The position numbers and the translations under genes were made by a program. 64,000 bases of DNA from Hippophae tibetana (Eukaryota; Streptophyta; Magnoliopsida; Rosales; Elaeagnaceae), in NCBI GenBank assembly GCA_037013495.1, contig CM072804.1, positions 37,240,501 through 37,304,500 on the forward strand, read 5' to 3'. The notes below the pieces were generated by a model. The model was not told the DNA's origin. It worked only from the letters and a program-made list of their open reading frames with translations, and made no database searches. This document shows positions 21,658-32,231 of the stretch, one piece after another (the stretch's first letter is position 1; each line of letters begins with the position of its first letter).

Positions 21658-22665
21658 ATGCCTAAGAAAACCAAAGCCCAGAAGGCTCGTTCTTCTTCAT
21701 TTAAAAGGAGTTTGTTTATATCTGAGGATGCTGCGAAGCATTTTGAGGAAAAAGTTGTTAAGAGGGCAATCATACCTCAGAGGTGGTTTTTGATCGATAA
21801 GACTCCTTGTTGGAGTAATTATGTCCCACATCTTCAGGCTAGGAAGTGGGAGATTTTTTGTCACTCTATTGAGGGGGGTTGCCTCTCTTTGGTAAGGGAA
21901 TTCTATGCTAATGCTCAAGAGAGGATGGATTATAAGGTTTTTGTGCGTGGACAGTGGGTACTTTTTACCAAAGAAGTAATTAACAGTTATTATGGTTTGC
22001 CGACAATGGAGGATGATGAGGATTTTCTCAGATTACATTCAGATATTGACATGGCGACAGTTAGTGCTTCGGTATGCAAGCCAGGCACAATATGGAAGAT
22101 GTCGGGGGATGTGTATAAAAATTTCCCCCGAAGTGCTTTATTGGATGTGGTGCGGCCCTGGTATGCCTTCATTTGTGCTAATTTATTTCCTACTGCACAC
22201 CTTAGTGATGTCACTAGAGAGCGGGCAATCTTACTTTATGCCATTGTGTCTGGGGCCTTTATTGATGTTGGTAGGGTTATCTTTGATTATATCATGCAGA
22301 GTGCAAGGGCTGCATCTGGAGGCATTGGGTTCCCATCTTTAATTTCTGCTATCTGTGCAAGACAAGGAGTAACTTGGGACAAAAATGAGGAAATCGGTGG
22401 TGTGATGAAGCCTATTGATGGGCCAAAGCTTGCTGAGTTTTTGGGCATAGCATCGCCTCCCAAGAAACGCCCTCGTTCTACTGTTGGGGCCAGTGCGAGT
22501 TCCTCCCAACCTAGGGTTGAGACTGTTGATCACCGTTTGGGCAGGATTGAGCGTATGTTGGATTACCAGGGTAAATATCTTGCTTATCAGAGTCAGTTAC
22601 TCATACAGCAGCAAAATTTCCAAACCGAGAGTACACAGTTCCTTCATGACTACCTTCAGATATGA
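21658..22665 (+). CDS. Athila third ORF, putative plant transposon protein domain, function unknown
   Basis: 336 codons from ATG 21658; an in-frame ATG at 21631 would add nine residues but the lysine-rich MPKKTKAQKARSS start resembles relatives better. Conserved features of the family often labelled putative plant transposon protein are QRWFLIDKTPCWSNYVPHLQ, FVRGQWVLFTKEVINSYYGL and YAIVSGAFIDVGRVIFD. A proline/serine stretch with PPKKRPRS, a possible nuclear localisation signal, sits near residue 255, followed by a glutamine-rich segment that may form a coiled coil. No signal peptide or membrane segment is visible, so an envelope role is unlikely. The frame is intact apart from its very end. 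Role in the element's cycle is unknown. Confidence 0.8.
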   Translation: MPKKTKAQKARSSSFKRSLFISEDAAKHFEEKVVKRAIIPQRWFLIDKTPCWSNYVPHLQARKWEIFCHSIEGGCLSLVREFYANAQERMDYKVFVRGQWVLFTKEVINSYYGLPTMEDDEDFLRLHSDIDMATVSASVCKPGTIWKMSGDVYKNFPRSALLDVVRPWYAFICANLFPTAHLSDVTRERAILLYAIVSGAFIDVGRVIFDYIMQSARAASGGIGFPSLISAICARQGVTWDKNEEIGGVMKPIDGPKLAEFLGIASPPKKRPRSTVGASASSSQPRVETVDHRLGRIERMLDYQGKYLAYQSQLLIQQQNFQTESTQFLHDYLQI

Positions 22666-22754
22666 GTGGTTATCCTGCAATGCCAATTTTCCCCCCTATG
22701 CCCAATGCACCTGTTTACATTGGGACTGATGATGATGATGATGAGGAGGAGTGA
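22662..22754 (+). CDS. Short acidic-tail ORF overlapping the third ORF stop
   Basis: 30 residues beginning MSGYPAMPIFPPMP and ending in five Asp and three Glu. Its ATG overlaps the TGA of the preceding ORF in ATGA. The composition (proline then acidic tail) looks like the natural C-terminus of the third ORF displaced by a one-base frameshift near 22655. A separately translated peptide by reinitiation is a less likely alternative. Confidence 0.5.
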   Translation: MSGYPAMPIFPPMPNAPVYIGTDDDDDEEE

Positions 22755-22960
22755 TGTTTTATTTTGCTTTCAGTTGTTTTCAGTACTTCGTGTTATTTAT
22801 TTTTGTATTTTCTGTTCATTACTTCGTTTTATTTATTTATTTTATTTTTATGATTGATTTTCTGTGTTAACCCTATGATTTAACAAATTACTGTGACTGT
22901 GATGGTGCACCTAGCTCCCTTTCTATTTGTGATATCAATGGCCATTTGCATTTTTTCTTT

Positions 22961-22999
22961 CTTACATTGAGGACAATGTAAGGTTTTGGTTGGGGGTGC
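22961..22999 (+). promoter_or_regulatory. Conserved hairpin followed by a G-tract
   Basis: CTTACATTG and CAATGTAAG form perfect 9-bp arms around AGGA (22961-22982); TTGGTTGGGGGTG follows. Reverse-complement equivalents are at 28421-28460 in element D and 56870-56909 in element E, each with 7-bp arms. Persistence in elements lacking genes suggests a cis role such as RNA packaging or an internal plus-strand primer. Confidence 0.6.
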
Positions 23000-24546
23000 A
23001 GTAAATGGTAAATCTTTTCTTCTCTTCATTTTTATTAGTTTTGTTTGTGTGTTTATTTGTGTTTAATTTTGATTTTCCATTTATTTTTCTGCATTTCGAT
23101 TTAATTTCTTGTATTTGTTTATTATCTTATTTTTATTTATTTATTTATTTATGTTTATGTTTATGTTTATGTTTATTTTATTTTTCTCTCAATTGCAATT
23201 TTACTTGTTTTAATTTGCACGTTGATGATGATAATGTGATTGTGATAACAAGTAGCTTTTAGAAGACATTAAATTTTGCTTTGGTTTAAAGATAATTTCA
23301 AATGTTGATTTTACCAAGTTGGCGACTCTTTTGGTATGTGGTATAATTTGGTTGATTAGTCTAAATGCTTAGAGAAGTCTTATGTGCGAATTTTTCATGG
23401 ACATTTTTGTGATCTCAACAAACTCTAGAACTCATTTGAAAACCTCTTGAGGCGAAATAATTTGGAATTTCACTGTTTAGGATATGATGTAGGCCATTTT
23501 TGGATCGATTGTGCCATTTTAAGCCTACCTTGTTATCTTTATATCACTAGTTACCTCCTTAAGCCTATTTAAATATATTGTTAGCCTTATTTTTCTTTCT
23601 TTTTGCCTTCTATAACCTACCTTTTATTTAACCAATATATATATATATATAATTCCTACCTTATTTGTTAAGAGCACTTAATTTTGAACACAAACTTTTC
23701 AAGAGCAATTGGAGTAAGGATGGAATAAAAAAAAAGACATCTTCCACGTATATTGGAAGAAATTGGTTGGGGGTTGTGTTAAAAAAAAAAAGAGAGAAAA
23801 AAAAGGGCCTTCACACTCTAGTAAATAAAAGAGTGTTAGTAATAGATGTACTGAGGTAAAAGATTGAGGAAAATTTTTGTTTATCTTTGGAAAAATGGGT
23901 TATGATCGGAAGAAACAATTTGGGTTAAATGGTGTTACTTTTTTTTTACTTAATTGGTTGTGTTTAATCTAATAAGTGCTATTATTTGTATTTTGACACT
24001 TCCCATTCTTTTTTCACCAAATACCTAAGCCTAACATTACAAGCCTAATAAAGTTCTATTGATTCGAAGTGGTGTATTTTTCTTCATTAATGGAGAGAGT
24101 TTTGAAGAGTGAGCCTATAGAGTTTGAGATTTCACCTTTTTGTTTGTGGATGTTCTGCATAATATTATCCGGGAATTATGGCTATTGGTTTGTGGTTTGA
24201 TGGATGTTTAAGAGTCAATAACAAAAGTGAAATTGGCATTTGAGATTTCTTAAAGCTTAGGTGACATTTAATTATTCTATGTGTTGTGTGTTATTTACAA
24301 TTTTTGAGACATTTGTGCAAATTAATTTTTGTGTGATTTTATTGTTTTAAGTTAGGATAGTTATAGGTAAGATGTTTGTGGGTATCATCACTGGAAGCCC
24401 TCACGAGACTACAACTCGTCCTACTAGGGCCGCCTAGGGGTTTAAAGGCTTATTGCATACGCTTAATGTAATTTTGTAAATAGAATAAAATTTTCTTTGA
24501 AGTTTCTCTTAATGTCTCCTTTGAATTTATTAAATAGATCGCTTTT

Positions 24547-24565
24547 CTTGCTAGAGACTAGCAAG
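24547..24565 (+). promoter_or_regulatory. Hairpin just upstream of the polypurine tract
   Basis: CTTGCTAG, loop AGA, CTAGCAAG: perfect 8-bp arms. A weaker version, TTGCTA...TAGCAA, precedes the LTR at 62575, and one more eroded precedes the E LTR in reverse near 55180. Confidence 0.55.
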
Positions 24566-24569
24566 AAGC

Positions 24570-24583
24570 TGGTTGGGGGTTGT
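24570..24583 (+). promoter_or_regulatory. Polypurine tract of the Athila element
   Basis: TGGTTGGGGGTTGT directly abuts the 3' LTR start TGATAAG. It is the expected plus-strand primer site. Confidence 0.75.
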
Positions 24584-26184
24584 TGATAAGAGCTAAATTA
24601 TTGCATTTTTGTTATGATTTAAATGTTGATATTTGTGTGAAAATTGTGTTTATTTGATTATTTAATCCACAAATGTCATTTCACGGGTATTTCGTGTTTA
24701 AAGTGCAATTTCAGGTAAAATCATGATTTTGGAGAAGTTAGGGACAAAGTACAATGATCGGGATTGAATGAAAATAAAAAGAGAACAAAATTTCAAAATT
24801 TGGAATTTCGCCGCCGGCGAGAGTATTCTTGCCGCCGGCGAAAACCTTACGGAGAAAATGTTGAAAATCATGCAAAGCACGGATTTTGGCCAAGTTAATC
24901 TCGCCTCTGGCCAAAGTATTATCGCCGCTGGCCAAAGTATCTCGCCGCCGGCCATATTCATCTCGCCGCCAGCGAAAATCCTGGCGAAAATCTTCCCGAG
25001 AGCACAAATTTTGGTAAACTCATCTCGCCGCCGGCCAAAGCATCCCGCCGCCGGCCACATTATGTTGGCCACCGGCCAAAGTATCTCGCCACCGGCCACA
25101 TTATTTTGGCCGCCGGCCAAAATCCAAAAAAACCAAAATTTAATTTTCCAGAAATCTCGCTGCGGCGAGAACAATGTCGCCGCCGGCGCGTGTCATCCGA
25201 AAACACATTTTTTATGTTGTTTTGTTCCAAAATTTCCCCCCAAACCCTAGATCTATATATACATTATGATGGAAAAAGAGGGGGACGGAAAAGAGAGCAG
25301 ATCTAAGTTATTTTTGGAGGAGAAAAGAAAATTTTGGAGAGAAAGGTGGGAGAAGCTTGAAGGATCATCACCAATGTTGCTACCAAGTCTTCATCTTCAA
25401 GAGTTTTTCATCTCTTCTCCTTAGCTTTTATTTTCTGCATTTTATTCAGATTGTTTGTTCATGGATTCAATTGAGAATATGTTTGTTCTTAATTTCGTTA
25501 TGAACTAATTCATTTTTGCTAAGGCTATGATGTAGTTGAATCAAGAAAATCTGATTTCTTGTGTTATCGTTATATGAATTCATTGTTTTCAAGTTGAGTA
25601 TTTATTTCCATGCTTAATGCTTTTAAATTTCTGATCAAGAATTAAATGATTTGTTGCATTATATTGAGACTGAGAGGAGATGTGTAATGAATGCTTCTTG
25701 TGATAAATACCGTATGTTGAATGCGAGTTTGACACCTAATGCATGATGTATGTGGTTATTCTAGAAATTCCATAAATCGTAATGTGCTTATTTGTGATTA
25801 AATCTTCATAGAAATATAGTTGGTTTTCATAGATAAGTAATTCTAATATAACTTGAGAGAGAGTATTAGATAAGTTTGGGTTTTTCAACCATCACTTTTA
25901 GCTTTGATTCTGATATAACATGACTTGAAATCGGATTGAATTGATTTAGCGAAATCAAATGCCTTAGCGTTTTTAATCATTTGTGAACAACATTAAATTT
26001 TGTTATTTGCGTTTAGTTTTATGTTAATTTGCTTTTAAAACAATTTCAACAATTCGGTTTTCAAATAAAATTAGGGTTAGTCAATTTCGGTACTTAGTAA
26101 CGCCATTCCTTGTGGATTCGATATCCGTACTTTTTGTACACTTTATTACTTGAACAATTCGTACACTTGCCAAAATAAGCATCA
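24584..26184 (+). repeat. Athila 3' LTR
   Basis: 1601 bp, TGATAAGAGC to AAGCATCA. CCGGCC/GCCGGCG-rich sequence spans about 24809-25190. It has an extra ~110-bp GC-rich segment absent from the 5' LTR but one 41-bp unit fewer. TATA box at 25254-25261. The rest is nearly identical to 13930-15417. Confidence 0.95.
24809..25190 (+). repeat. GC-rich CCGGCC array in the 3' LTR
   Basis: Irregular 20- and 41-bp units of CTCGCCGCCGGCCAAAGTAT and CCACATTATGTTGGCC with GCCGGCGAG variants. Rearranged relative to 14150-14420. Confidence 0.85.
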
Positions 26185-26263
26185 AAACCCACCATTGGGA
26201 ACGTTCAAACTCAATTTTAATACAACTTTCCATTATGATTCAGCAACAATTGGTTTCAGCATG
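26185..26263 (+). pseudogene. LINE RNase H fragment between two insertions
   Basis: Begins with the second AAACC (26185-26189). Reads PPLGTFKLNF, the usual start of the RNase H domain of plant LINEs (PxGxxKLNFDG). It continues the LINE at 12500-13929 and is continued at 41134. Confidence 0.75.
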
Positions 26264-27202
26264 TGATGAGGCATAAGACCGGCATTAGAAGTACCTATCT
26301 TGCAGAAACTTTTGGCTTTATAATTTCTAAAACTCTCACCAGTGCACAAATTATTTTATACAAATGATAAGTATACTCCCAAGTTCGATCAAAGAAAGGA
26401 ATATATGTGGTTTTTAATTTATTATTCAAAATCTTAAAACTGAAATTAAATCTTAAACATACTGTCACAATATTTTGGTTTGTTTGTTTCCTAATCTAAT
26501 AACATAAATATAAATTCAATAAACAATAATGAAAATTTTTATCATTCATAACAATGGAGTATTTATGGATATAATAATTAAGTTATTTATGCTTGCTTAT
26601 ATTATTTAGGTTATTAAAGATATAAATTAATATTTGTTGATTTTCTATTTTAGGTATGAAAGTGTCCTTAGGCGATGCCCAAATTTTTTTGTTTAATATT
26701 AATGAACTAATATCATTAGGTGAGGCATATTAATTAATTACATATTAAATTTTAATTTTATTTCTAAGAATATAGCAAACCATCTAATCACACATTTAGG
26801 GAGAGTGAGTTACTTAGACTTTATTTAGGGTATCCAAATTAAACCTAAGAATTTAATTATCCAAGTACTAACTTTCAAGTTTTAAAATCATTACTGAAAA
26901 TATGTTGTTAATACATTTTTGAATAATAGTTCTATAAAAAATTTTGAAATAAAGATTTACTCTAACTACCGAACGATTATAGTAACAAATAAAAGAACAC
27001 TACTCTAAATTAGAAAGGATAATTAAACCTTAAGATCTAACTTTCAGATAAAAGTTTGTAATGAAAAATAATATTTATCTCTAACATTCTTAATATAAAA
27101 TCTTGAATAAAAACAAAACCATTTTATTTTATAGAGATGTTTTACCTAATTAATATTTCACAAGCATAATAAAGTTATTATTATATCATATTTACAAACA
27201 TT
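26264..27202 (-). repeat. Element D 3' LTR, U3 part deleted
   Basis: Plus strand starts TGATGAGGCATAAGACC and follows the LTR-A sequence to TTTACAAACA at about 27202, then jumps to internal sequence (TTCATGATTTATTATAATAA) that in element E lies ~400 bp inside. A deletion has removed the U3 half and the end of the internal region including the polypurine tract. Confidence 0.85.
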
Positions 27203-28420
27203 CATGATTTATTATAATAATTAGTTGAAAATAATTTTCATATTTCATATCAAAGATGTATCAATTCAATTTCACCCAAACTTAGTGTCAAGAATATGAA
27301 TTCTCTGTGACTCTATTCCTCACAAGTCAATACTCTTAAAAACAATGAATCCTATGGATGCGAAAGAGTTAATGTTTAAAAAAAACTAATATGTTTGCAT
27401 ATGTATAAAGAAGAAAGACTCAAAGTGTTATTTTAACGTTGATCTCATGAAAGGAGTCAAATGTAAAAATTTATAAAATATTATACATTACTTTTATGTA
27501 TCAATCAAATTCATCAAATAAAAATATCAAGTAATATTCCTTTTAGAAAATGTAGGAAGATACAATGACTTCTTAGGGAATTACTTCCTTTATTTTCTTT
27601 TGCACTAAACCATTTCTCACAACATTTTAGGCTTTTTGGGTCATAGTATATTGATTATACTATTCATTTTCCTCTCTTTCTTTCTTTCTCTTATGTTATT
27701 TTTTATAAGAGAATCCATTTTTTTAGAGAGTGGACCCATGTACAAATTTTACATTTTTTATATGGTAAGGTGAGTGGTTAATATTTGAATTTTTTGTTTG
27801 TATTTGTATAGGCAACCTTAGATATACATCTTTCTTTAATATAAGTCATGCATGAATGAAGAGAGGCATATACTATCAATTTATACTTAAATAATTTAAT
27901 CTAAGCAAATGAGAAATAAATATATAACACTTCATTAAGATGTAAAAATCCATACATTCAACGCTAAATCCTATAGAGATCATCTAATAATTTGAAGAAA
28001 TAAGAAATGTGTTTGGAGTGGAACAAATATATTTTACTCAGAATAAAGAAAATTAGGCTCAAATTATATCTCACAAGAGTAGTCTCCACTATTTGATTCC
28101 TAAATACCGATTTTGGGTTTAATATAATTTCCACACCTTATCAAGAAATACTAGTCATGACAAAAACTAACTAATTACCATATACTTCATGATATGTTTT
28201 CAAAAATTAATTTAACAATGCAAAAGACTTAACTATTTACTTAAATTTGATTTAAAGAAATAATAATTTTTTATAAAAAAATGTATTTTAAAACTAATCC
28301 AAAAATTTTAAAATTACTAAACCATATAAAGAAAATAAAATCAAACACAATAGAAATGAAAATGTGAACATAAAAATTTTAAAATTGTTAATTTTTTTGA
28401 AATTAAGCATGATAACTTTT

Positions 28421-28460
28421 CACCAACCCCAACTTAGAACTTACATTTTCCTCAATGTAA
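28421..28460 (-). promoter_or_regulatory. Hairpin plus G-tract motif in element D
   Basis: TTACATT / AATGTAA arms (28441-28447, 28454-28460) with TAAGTTGGGGTTGG after them in minus-strand sense. Counterpart of 22961-22999. Confidence 0.6.
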
Positions 28461-29249
28461 CAGTTGTAAATTAAAGATAAAGAGAAAAGAGAAAAAAAGT
28501 TACCTATTTCTTGAGAATGTACAAGTAGTGATGAGGAAATGTAAGTGCATCTATCATATTCATCATTAAACTACACACAAAAAGATCATTGTGAACTTCT
28601 AACATCTTAACAAATATTTTTAGTTTTAACAATTCTAAAATTATTCACATGCAATAAAATTAAAATAAATAAAACAAATAAAAGAAAATTACCTAAAAAG
28701 ATAGGTTGCCTCCCATCCAGCACTTAGTTTAACGTCTTAGCAAGACGTAACTTGGAGATTTCATTTTAAGTAAACTCATTTTCCCCACATCATTAAGTTA
28801 ATTAAACCTAAAGGTAGGATAAGGTTGTCTACTTATACTTTTTAAGTTATGCCTTATGGATTTTCAAAATTTTATTTACTTAGAACAAGAGATATGATTA
28901 TGGGTTTTAGATAAACCACTTCTAGGTGCAAGTCAAATAATTAAGCCATCAAAGCACAGTTGTACCTAGATATAACAAAGCAACTATCTCATTTTATCAC
29001 AGATTATGATTAAAAACTTTTAAAATTTTGGAGATAGCTTAAGAATTTTTTATATTTTTTATTATAATTTCTAAATTAAGTAACATAAGTATTAACCAAA
29101 AGTGCTCCCTAGAAAGAATGGTGGGGTAAAGCCTCCTTAAAAACCATCCTCGTAGACAGAGCAACGTTCCTAGGAAAAACTAGTGGCACAAAAGCTTCCA
29201 AGAACTAATCTCCTAAACATAACACCCTTAGATCTTTACATTTCATGCT

Positions 29250-29510
29250 ATTAAAATCTAAGTTAATTAAGTTAAATGAAAATCTAAATTAATTAAGTTA
29301 ATACATTAAGTTAAGTGAAAATTCTAAGTTAATTAAGTTAGTAAATTTAGTTGATTAAAAATATAAGTTAATTAAGTTAATAAATTAATTTAAGTTAAGT
29401 AAGTTAATAAATTAATTTAAGTTAAGTAAGTTAATAAATCAAGTTAAGTTAAAATCTAAGTTAATTAAGTTGATGAATTAAGTCACGTAAAAATCTAACT
29501 TAATTGGGTG
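29250..29510 (+). repeat. AT-rich minisatellite of TAAGTTAATTAAGTTAATAAA units
   Basis: Irregular tandem units of about 18-40 bp built on AAGTTAATTAAGTTAAT and AAGTTAAGTAAGTTAATAA. A shorter relative is at 57730-57800 in element E. Confidence 0.75.
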
Positions 29511-29699
29511 TTTTATTATTTATTTATTATTTAGAGCTCATTATTGAAATAAAAAACAATTTTTAATTTTTTTATAATTAATTTTAAAAAAACAACTTTT
29601 TAATTTTTTTAACTCAAAATAAATAAAAACAAATCACAATAATTTACAACACAAAAAGTTTTCAAAATTTTGATAAATAATTTAAAATTTTTATTTCTT

Positions 29700-29808
29700 T
29701 CCCAACAATGGCGTCAAACACTTGATGAGCATAGCATCAAGTTCCTGGAAATGGTGCCAAAAACTTGATTATAACAACATCTAGTCTTCGGCAACGATGC
29801 CAAAAACT
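29700..29808 (-). promoter_or_regulatory. Three primer-site-like copies at the 5' LTR border of element D
   Basis: GGCGTCAAACACTTGATGAG (29710), GGTGCCAAAAACTTGATT (29752) and GATGCCAAAAACTTGATGAG (29795) are each reverse forms of the LTR end plus TGGCGCC-type primer site. Only the last abuts the LTR. Element E has a single copy (58590). Confidence 0.7.
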
Positions 29809-30721
29809 TGATGAGACATAAAACCTGCATTGGAAATACCAATCATGTAGAATCTTTTGGTTTTATAATTTGTAAAACTCTCGCAAGTGCACAAAACATT
29901 TTATAGCAAATGATAAATATACTACCAAGGTCGATCTAGGGAAGGAATATATGTAGTTTTTAATTTATTAGTCAAAATCTTAAAAATGAAATTAAATCCT
30001 AAATATCCGATCATGATATTTTGGTTTGATTTTTTTCCTAATCTAATAACATAAAAATAAACATAGATATAGATTCAATAATTAATAATGCATATGTTTA
30101 TCATTCATAATAGTAGATTATTTAAGGATAAAATAATTAAGTTAATTATGTTTGTTCATATTATTTAGGTTATTAAAGATATAAATTAATATTTGTTGAT
30201 TTTCTCTTTTTGGTATGAAGGTGAGGCTCAAATTATTTTGTTTAATACTAATTAACTAATATCATTAGGTGAGACCTATTAATTAATTAAGTATTAAATT
30301 TCAATTTTATTTCTAAGAAAATAGCAAACCATCTAATCACACCTTTAGGTAGAGTAAGTTACTTAGACTTTATTCAAGGTGTCCAAATTAAACCTAAGAA
30401 TTTAATTATCCAAGTACTAACTTTCATGTTTTAAAAGCATTACTGAAAATATGTTGTTAATACATTTTGACTAATAGTTCTTATAAATTTTTTTTGAAAT
30501 AGAGCTTCATTCTAATTACGAAATAATTGTACTAACAAATAAATTAGCACTATACTAAATTAGATCTGAAAATTAAATTTTCATATTTAAGTTTGTAATG
30601 AAAAATAATATATTTCTCTCTAACATTTTTAATATAAAATCTTGAATAAAAACAAAATCAATTTATTTTATAGAGATGTTTTACCTAATTAATATTTCGT
30701 AAGTATAATAATGTTATTATT
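29809..30721 (-). repeat. Element D 5' LTR, part 1 (3' half in LTR sense)
   Basis: Plus-strand start TGATGAGACATAAAACC; continues as LTR-A of the CCTTAGG subfamily until the copia insertion. Resumes at 40204. Confidence 0.85.
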
Positions 30722-32214
30722 TGAAAGTTTATAAAATATGGACCTAATTAACCTAGAGGGGGGTGAATAGCTAATTCTTAATTTTTTTTATTAATTTATA
30801 ACTTGATAACCTAAACAAGGCGGCCAGACATGAAATCGCGTGTAAGAATAAAGTGCAGAAATAAAATAATAACACACGATTATTTTAGGTGGAAACAACC
30901 TAGGCCACAACCATGACCTAAGAGGAAAACCACCGGTCCACCGGACCACCTAACTTTCCACTATGAAAATCAAATGTTCAAGTACAAACTCGGTCTTATG
31001 CTACCCTCCCTAGGATATTGCCCCAATGTACTTTACTTACAAATCCCTGCTATGTTTTCATAGTTTCCAGTATTAGCGTGAGCGGTTTCCAGACCAACGT
31101 TCCAATAAGCTCCCCGCCAATCAGATCGTTCACAAAAGTAACTGCAAAAATAGTTAGCACAAAAACACAAGTGCCCGTGTGTGTTCTAGAACGAATTTAA
31201 CAATGAATAATCCTAACTAGATGATTCAAAATATGTCATTTAAATCAAATCAAATAGAAAATTCTAGAGTAAAAAGATTAAGACCAAATTCATTAAAAAT
31301 AGCTTTTTAATATTTAATAATTAAATCAAATAATCATGATCACTCATATAATTATTAGATTTAAATATCGAAGATTCTAATCATAAAATAAGCCATATGA
31401 ATATGAAAATAAAATAAAATAAATAGACTAATAAATATGAGACATTAATCAAATATTCAACTAATATAAAATTTCTATGCAGTAAAGTTCTCACCTTCAA
31501 TGACCTTCAATTATATATATATATTAATTAACTTTACTTTACTTTGCCGTAAGAACATATACTTTTTGAGCTTGTTTGAATACCTTCAATTATATATATA
31601 TATTAATTAACTTTACTTTACCATAATAACATATACTTACTTTTTGAGCTTGTTGTTGCCGCCTCTGCATATATTAATTCCTTATCTTCTTCTAAGTTTG
31701 TTTCCCTTTATATTCCATGGCAATTCTTATTGAGCAACTTCAATTTTTTTTATTTCGGCAGCCTCTTTGTTTCAGTGTATTCCCTTTCTATTATACCCAC
31801 ACCAACTAACCCTAATGTATCTATATATATATAGATAATAATAATACTTAATGATATTAGGGTTAGGGTTAATTGTGTTTTTTTGGTCTTAACTTTTCAA
31901 AACCCATTAAAATCAAAAACTTAATATTATCTTAAAATATATTATAAAAAATTTTAATTAATAATTTCATAAATTAATTAAAGTTTGAATAAATATTTTA
32001 AAATAAAATATAATTTCAGATTTATGAAAATGTGTGATTAAATGCATGAATGCAATCATATGTGTCGTAGTTATAAAAAACATACCTGAAGTACGAATAT
32101 CTGGAACTTGAATATTTGTTCGACTTTTCTTGATAAACTTGATAGCAGGCCTAAAAATAAATTTACAAGTAAATATTTTGTCCACGAAAATAGCCAACAC
32201 TCATAGTCCTTACA
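30722..32214 (-). repeat. Element C 3' LTR
   Basis: 1493 bp; minus strand TGTAAGGACT to AACTTTCA. Contains a ~79-bp tandem duplication at 31504-31660 (CCTTCAATTATATATA landmark twice), a hairpin-prone CCGGTCCACCGG at 30932-30943 and TTAGGGTTAGGG at about 31857-31868. Confidence 0.92.
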
Positions 32215-32231
32215 AACTCCCCCTTTGGCAT
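32215..32231 (-). promoter_or_regulatory. Element C polypurine tract
   Basis: Minus strand GCCAAAGGGGGAGTT abuts the 3' LTR start TGTAAGG; the usual plus-strand primer of copia elements. Confidence 0.8.

Larger units (their letters stand above)
22755..24583 (+). other. Athila 3' noncoding region
   Basis: 1.8 kb without a convincing ORF. Holds a hairpin with a G-tract motif (22961-22999), low-complexity TTTAT/TTTATG repeats (about 23128-23175), a TATATA run (23637-23652), the TGTTTGTGGGTATCATCACT motif near 24373 that is shared with E (near 55340, reversed) and 62370, and a hairpin next to the polypurine tract. Confidence 0.7.
13930..26184 (+). mobile_element. Complete Athila-type Ty3/gypsy LTR retrotransposon, 12.3 kb
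   Basis: Order: 5' LTR 13930-15417, tRNA-Asp primer site, gag-protease, RT-RNase H-integrase, spacer, unknown third ORF, long 3' noncoding part, polypurine tract, 3' LTR 24584-26184, with TSD AAACC. The RT box FMDDF, the RT insertion ahead of VCIDYRKLN, the Asp primer site and the extra ORF after pol fit the Athila lineage. Outside the CCGG arrays the LTRs differ by roughly a dozen substitutions by eye, so insertion is fairly recent. The coding region has one frameshift and two nonsense codons, so the copy cannot act alone. It sits inside a LINE. Confidence 0.95.
27203..29808 (-). other. Element D internal region, noncoding
   Basis: Colinear with 55540-58600 of element E. Stops in all frames. 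Contains the hairpin/G-tract (28421-28460), the GGTTGCCTCCC motif (28704-28714), an AT-rich minisatellite (29250-29510) and a repeated primer-site region (29700-29808). Confidence 0.8.

Noticed and set aside
21658..22665. Envelope gene
   Set aside because: No signal peptide, membrane segment or cleavage-site pattern is visible.
23005..23262. Hydrophobic 85-codon ORF as a membrane protein
   Set aside because: Encoded by T-rich low-complexity repeats in the Athila 3' noncoding region.
24698..25250. 158- and 160-codon ORFs on both strands of the 3' LTR
   Set aside because: Same cause: GC-rich repeat lacking stops. No counterpart of equal length in the 5' LTR.
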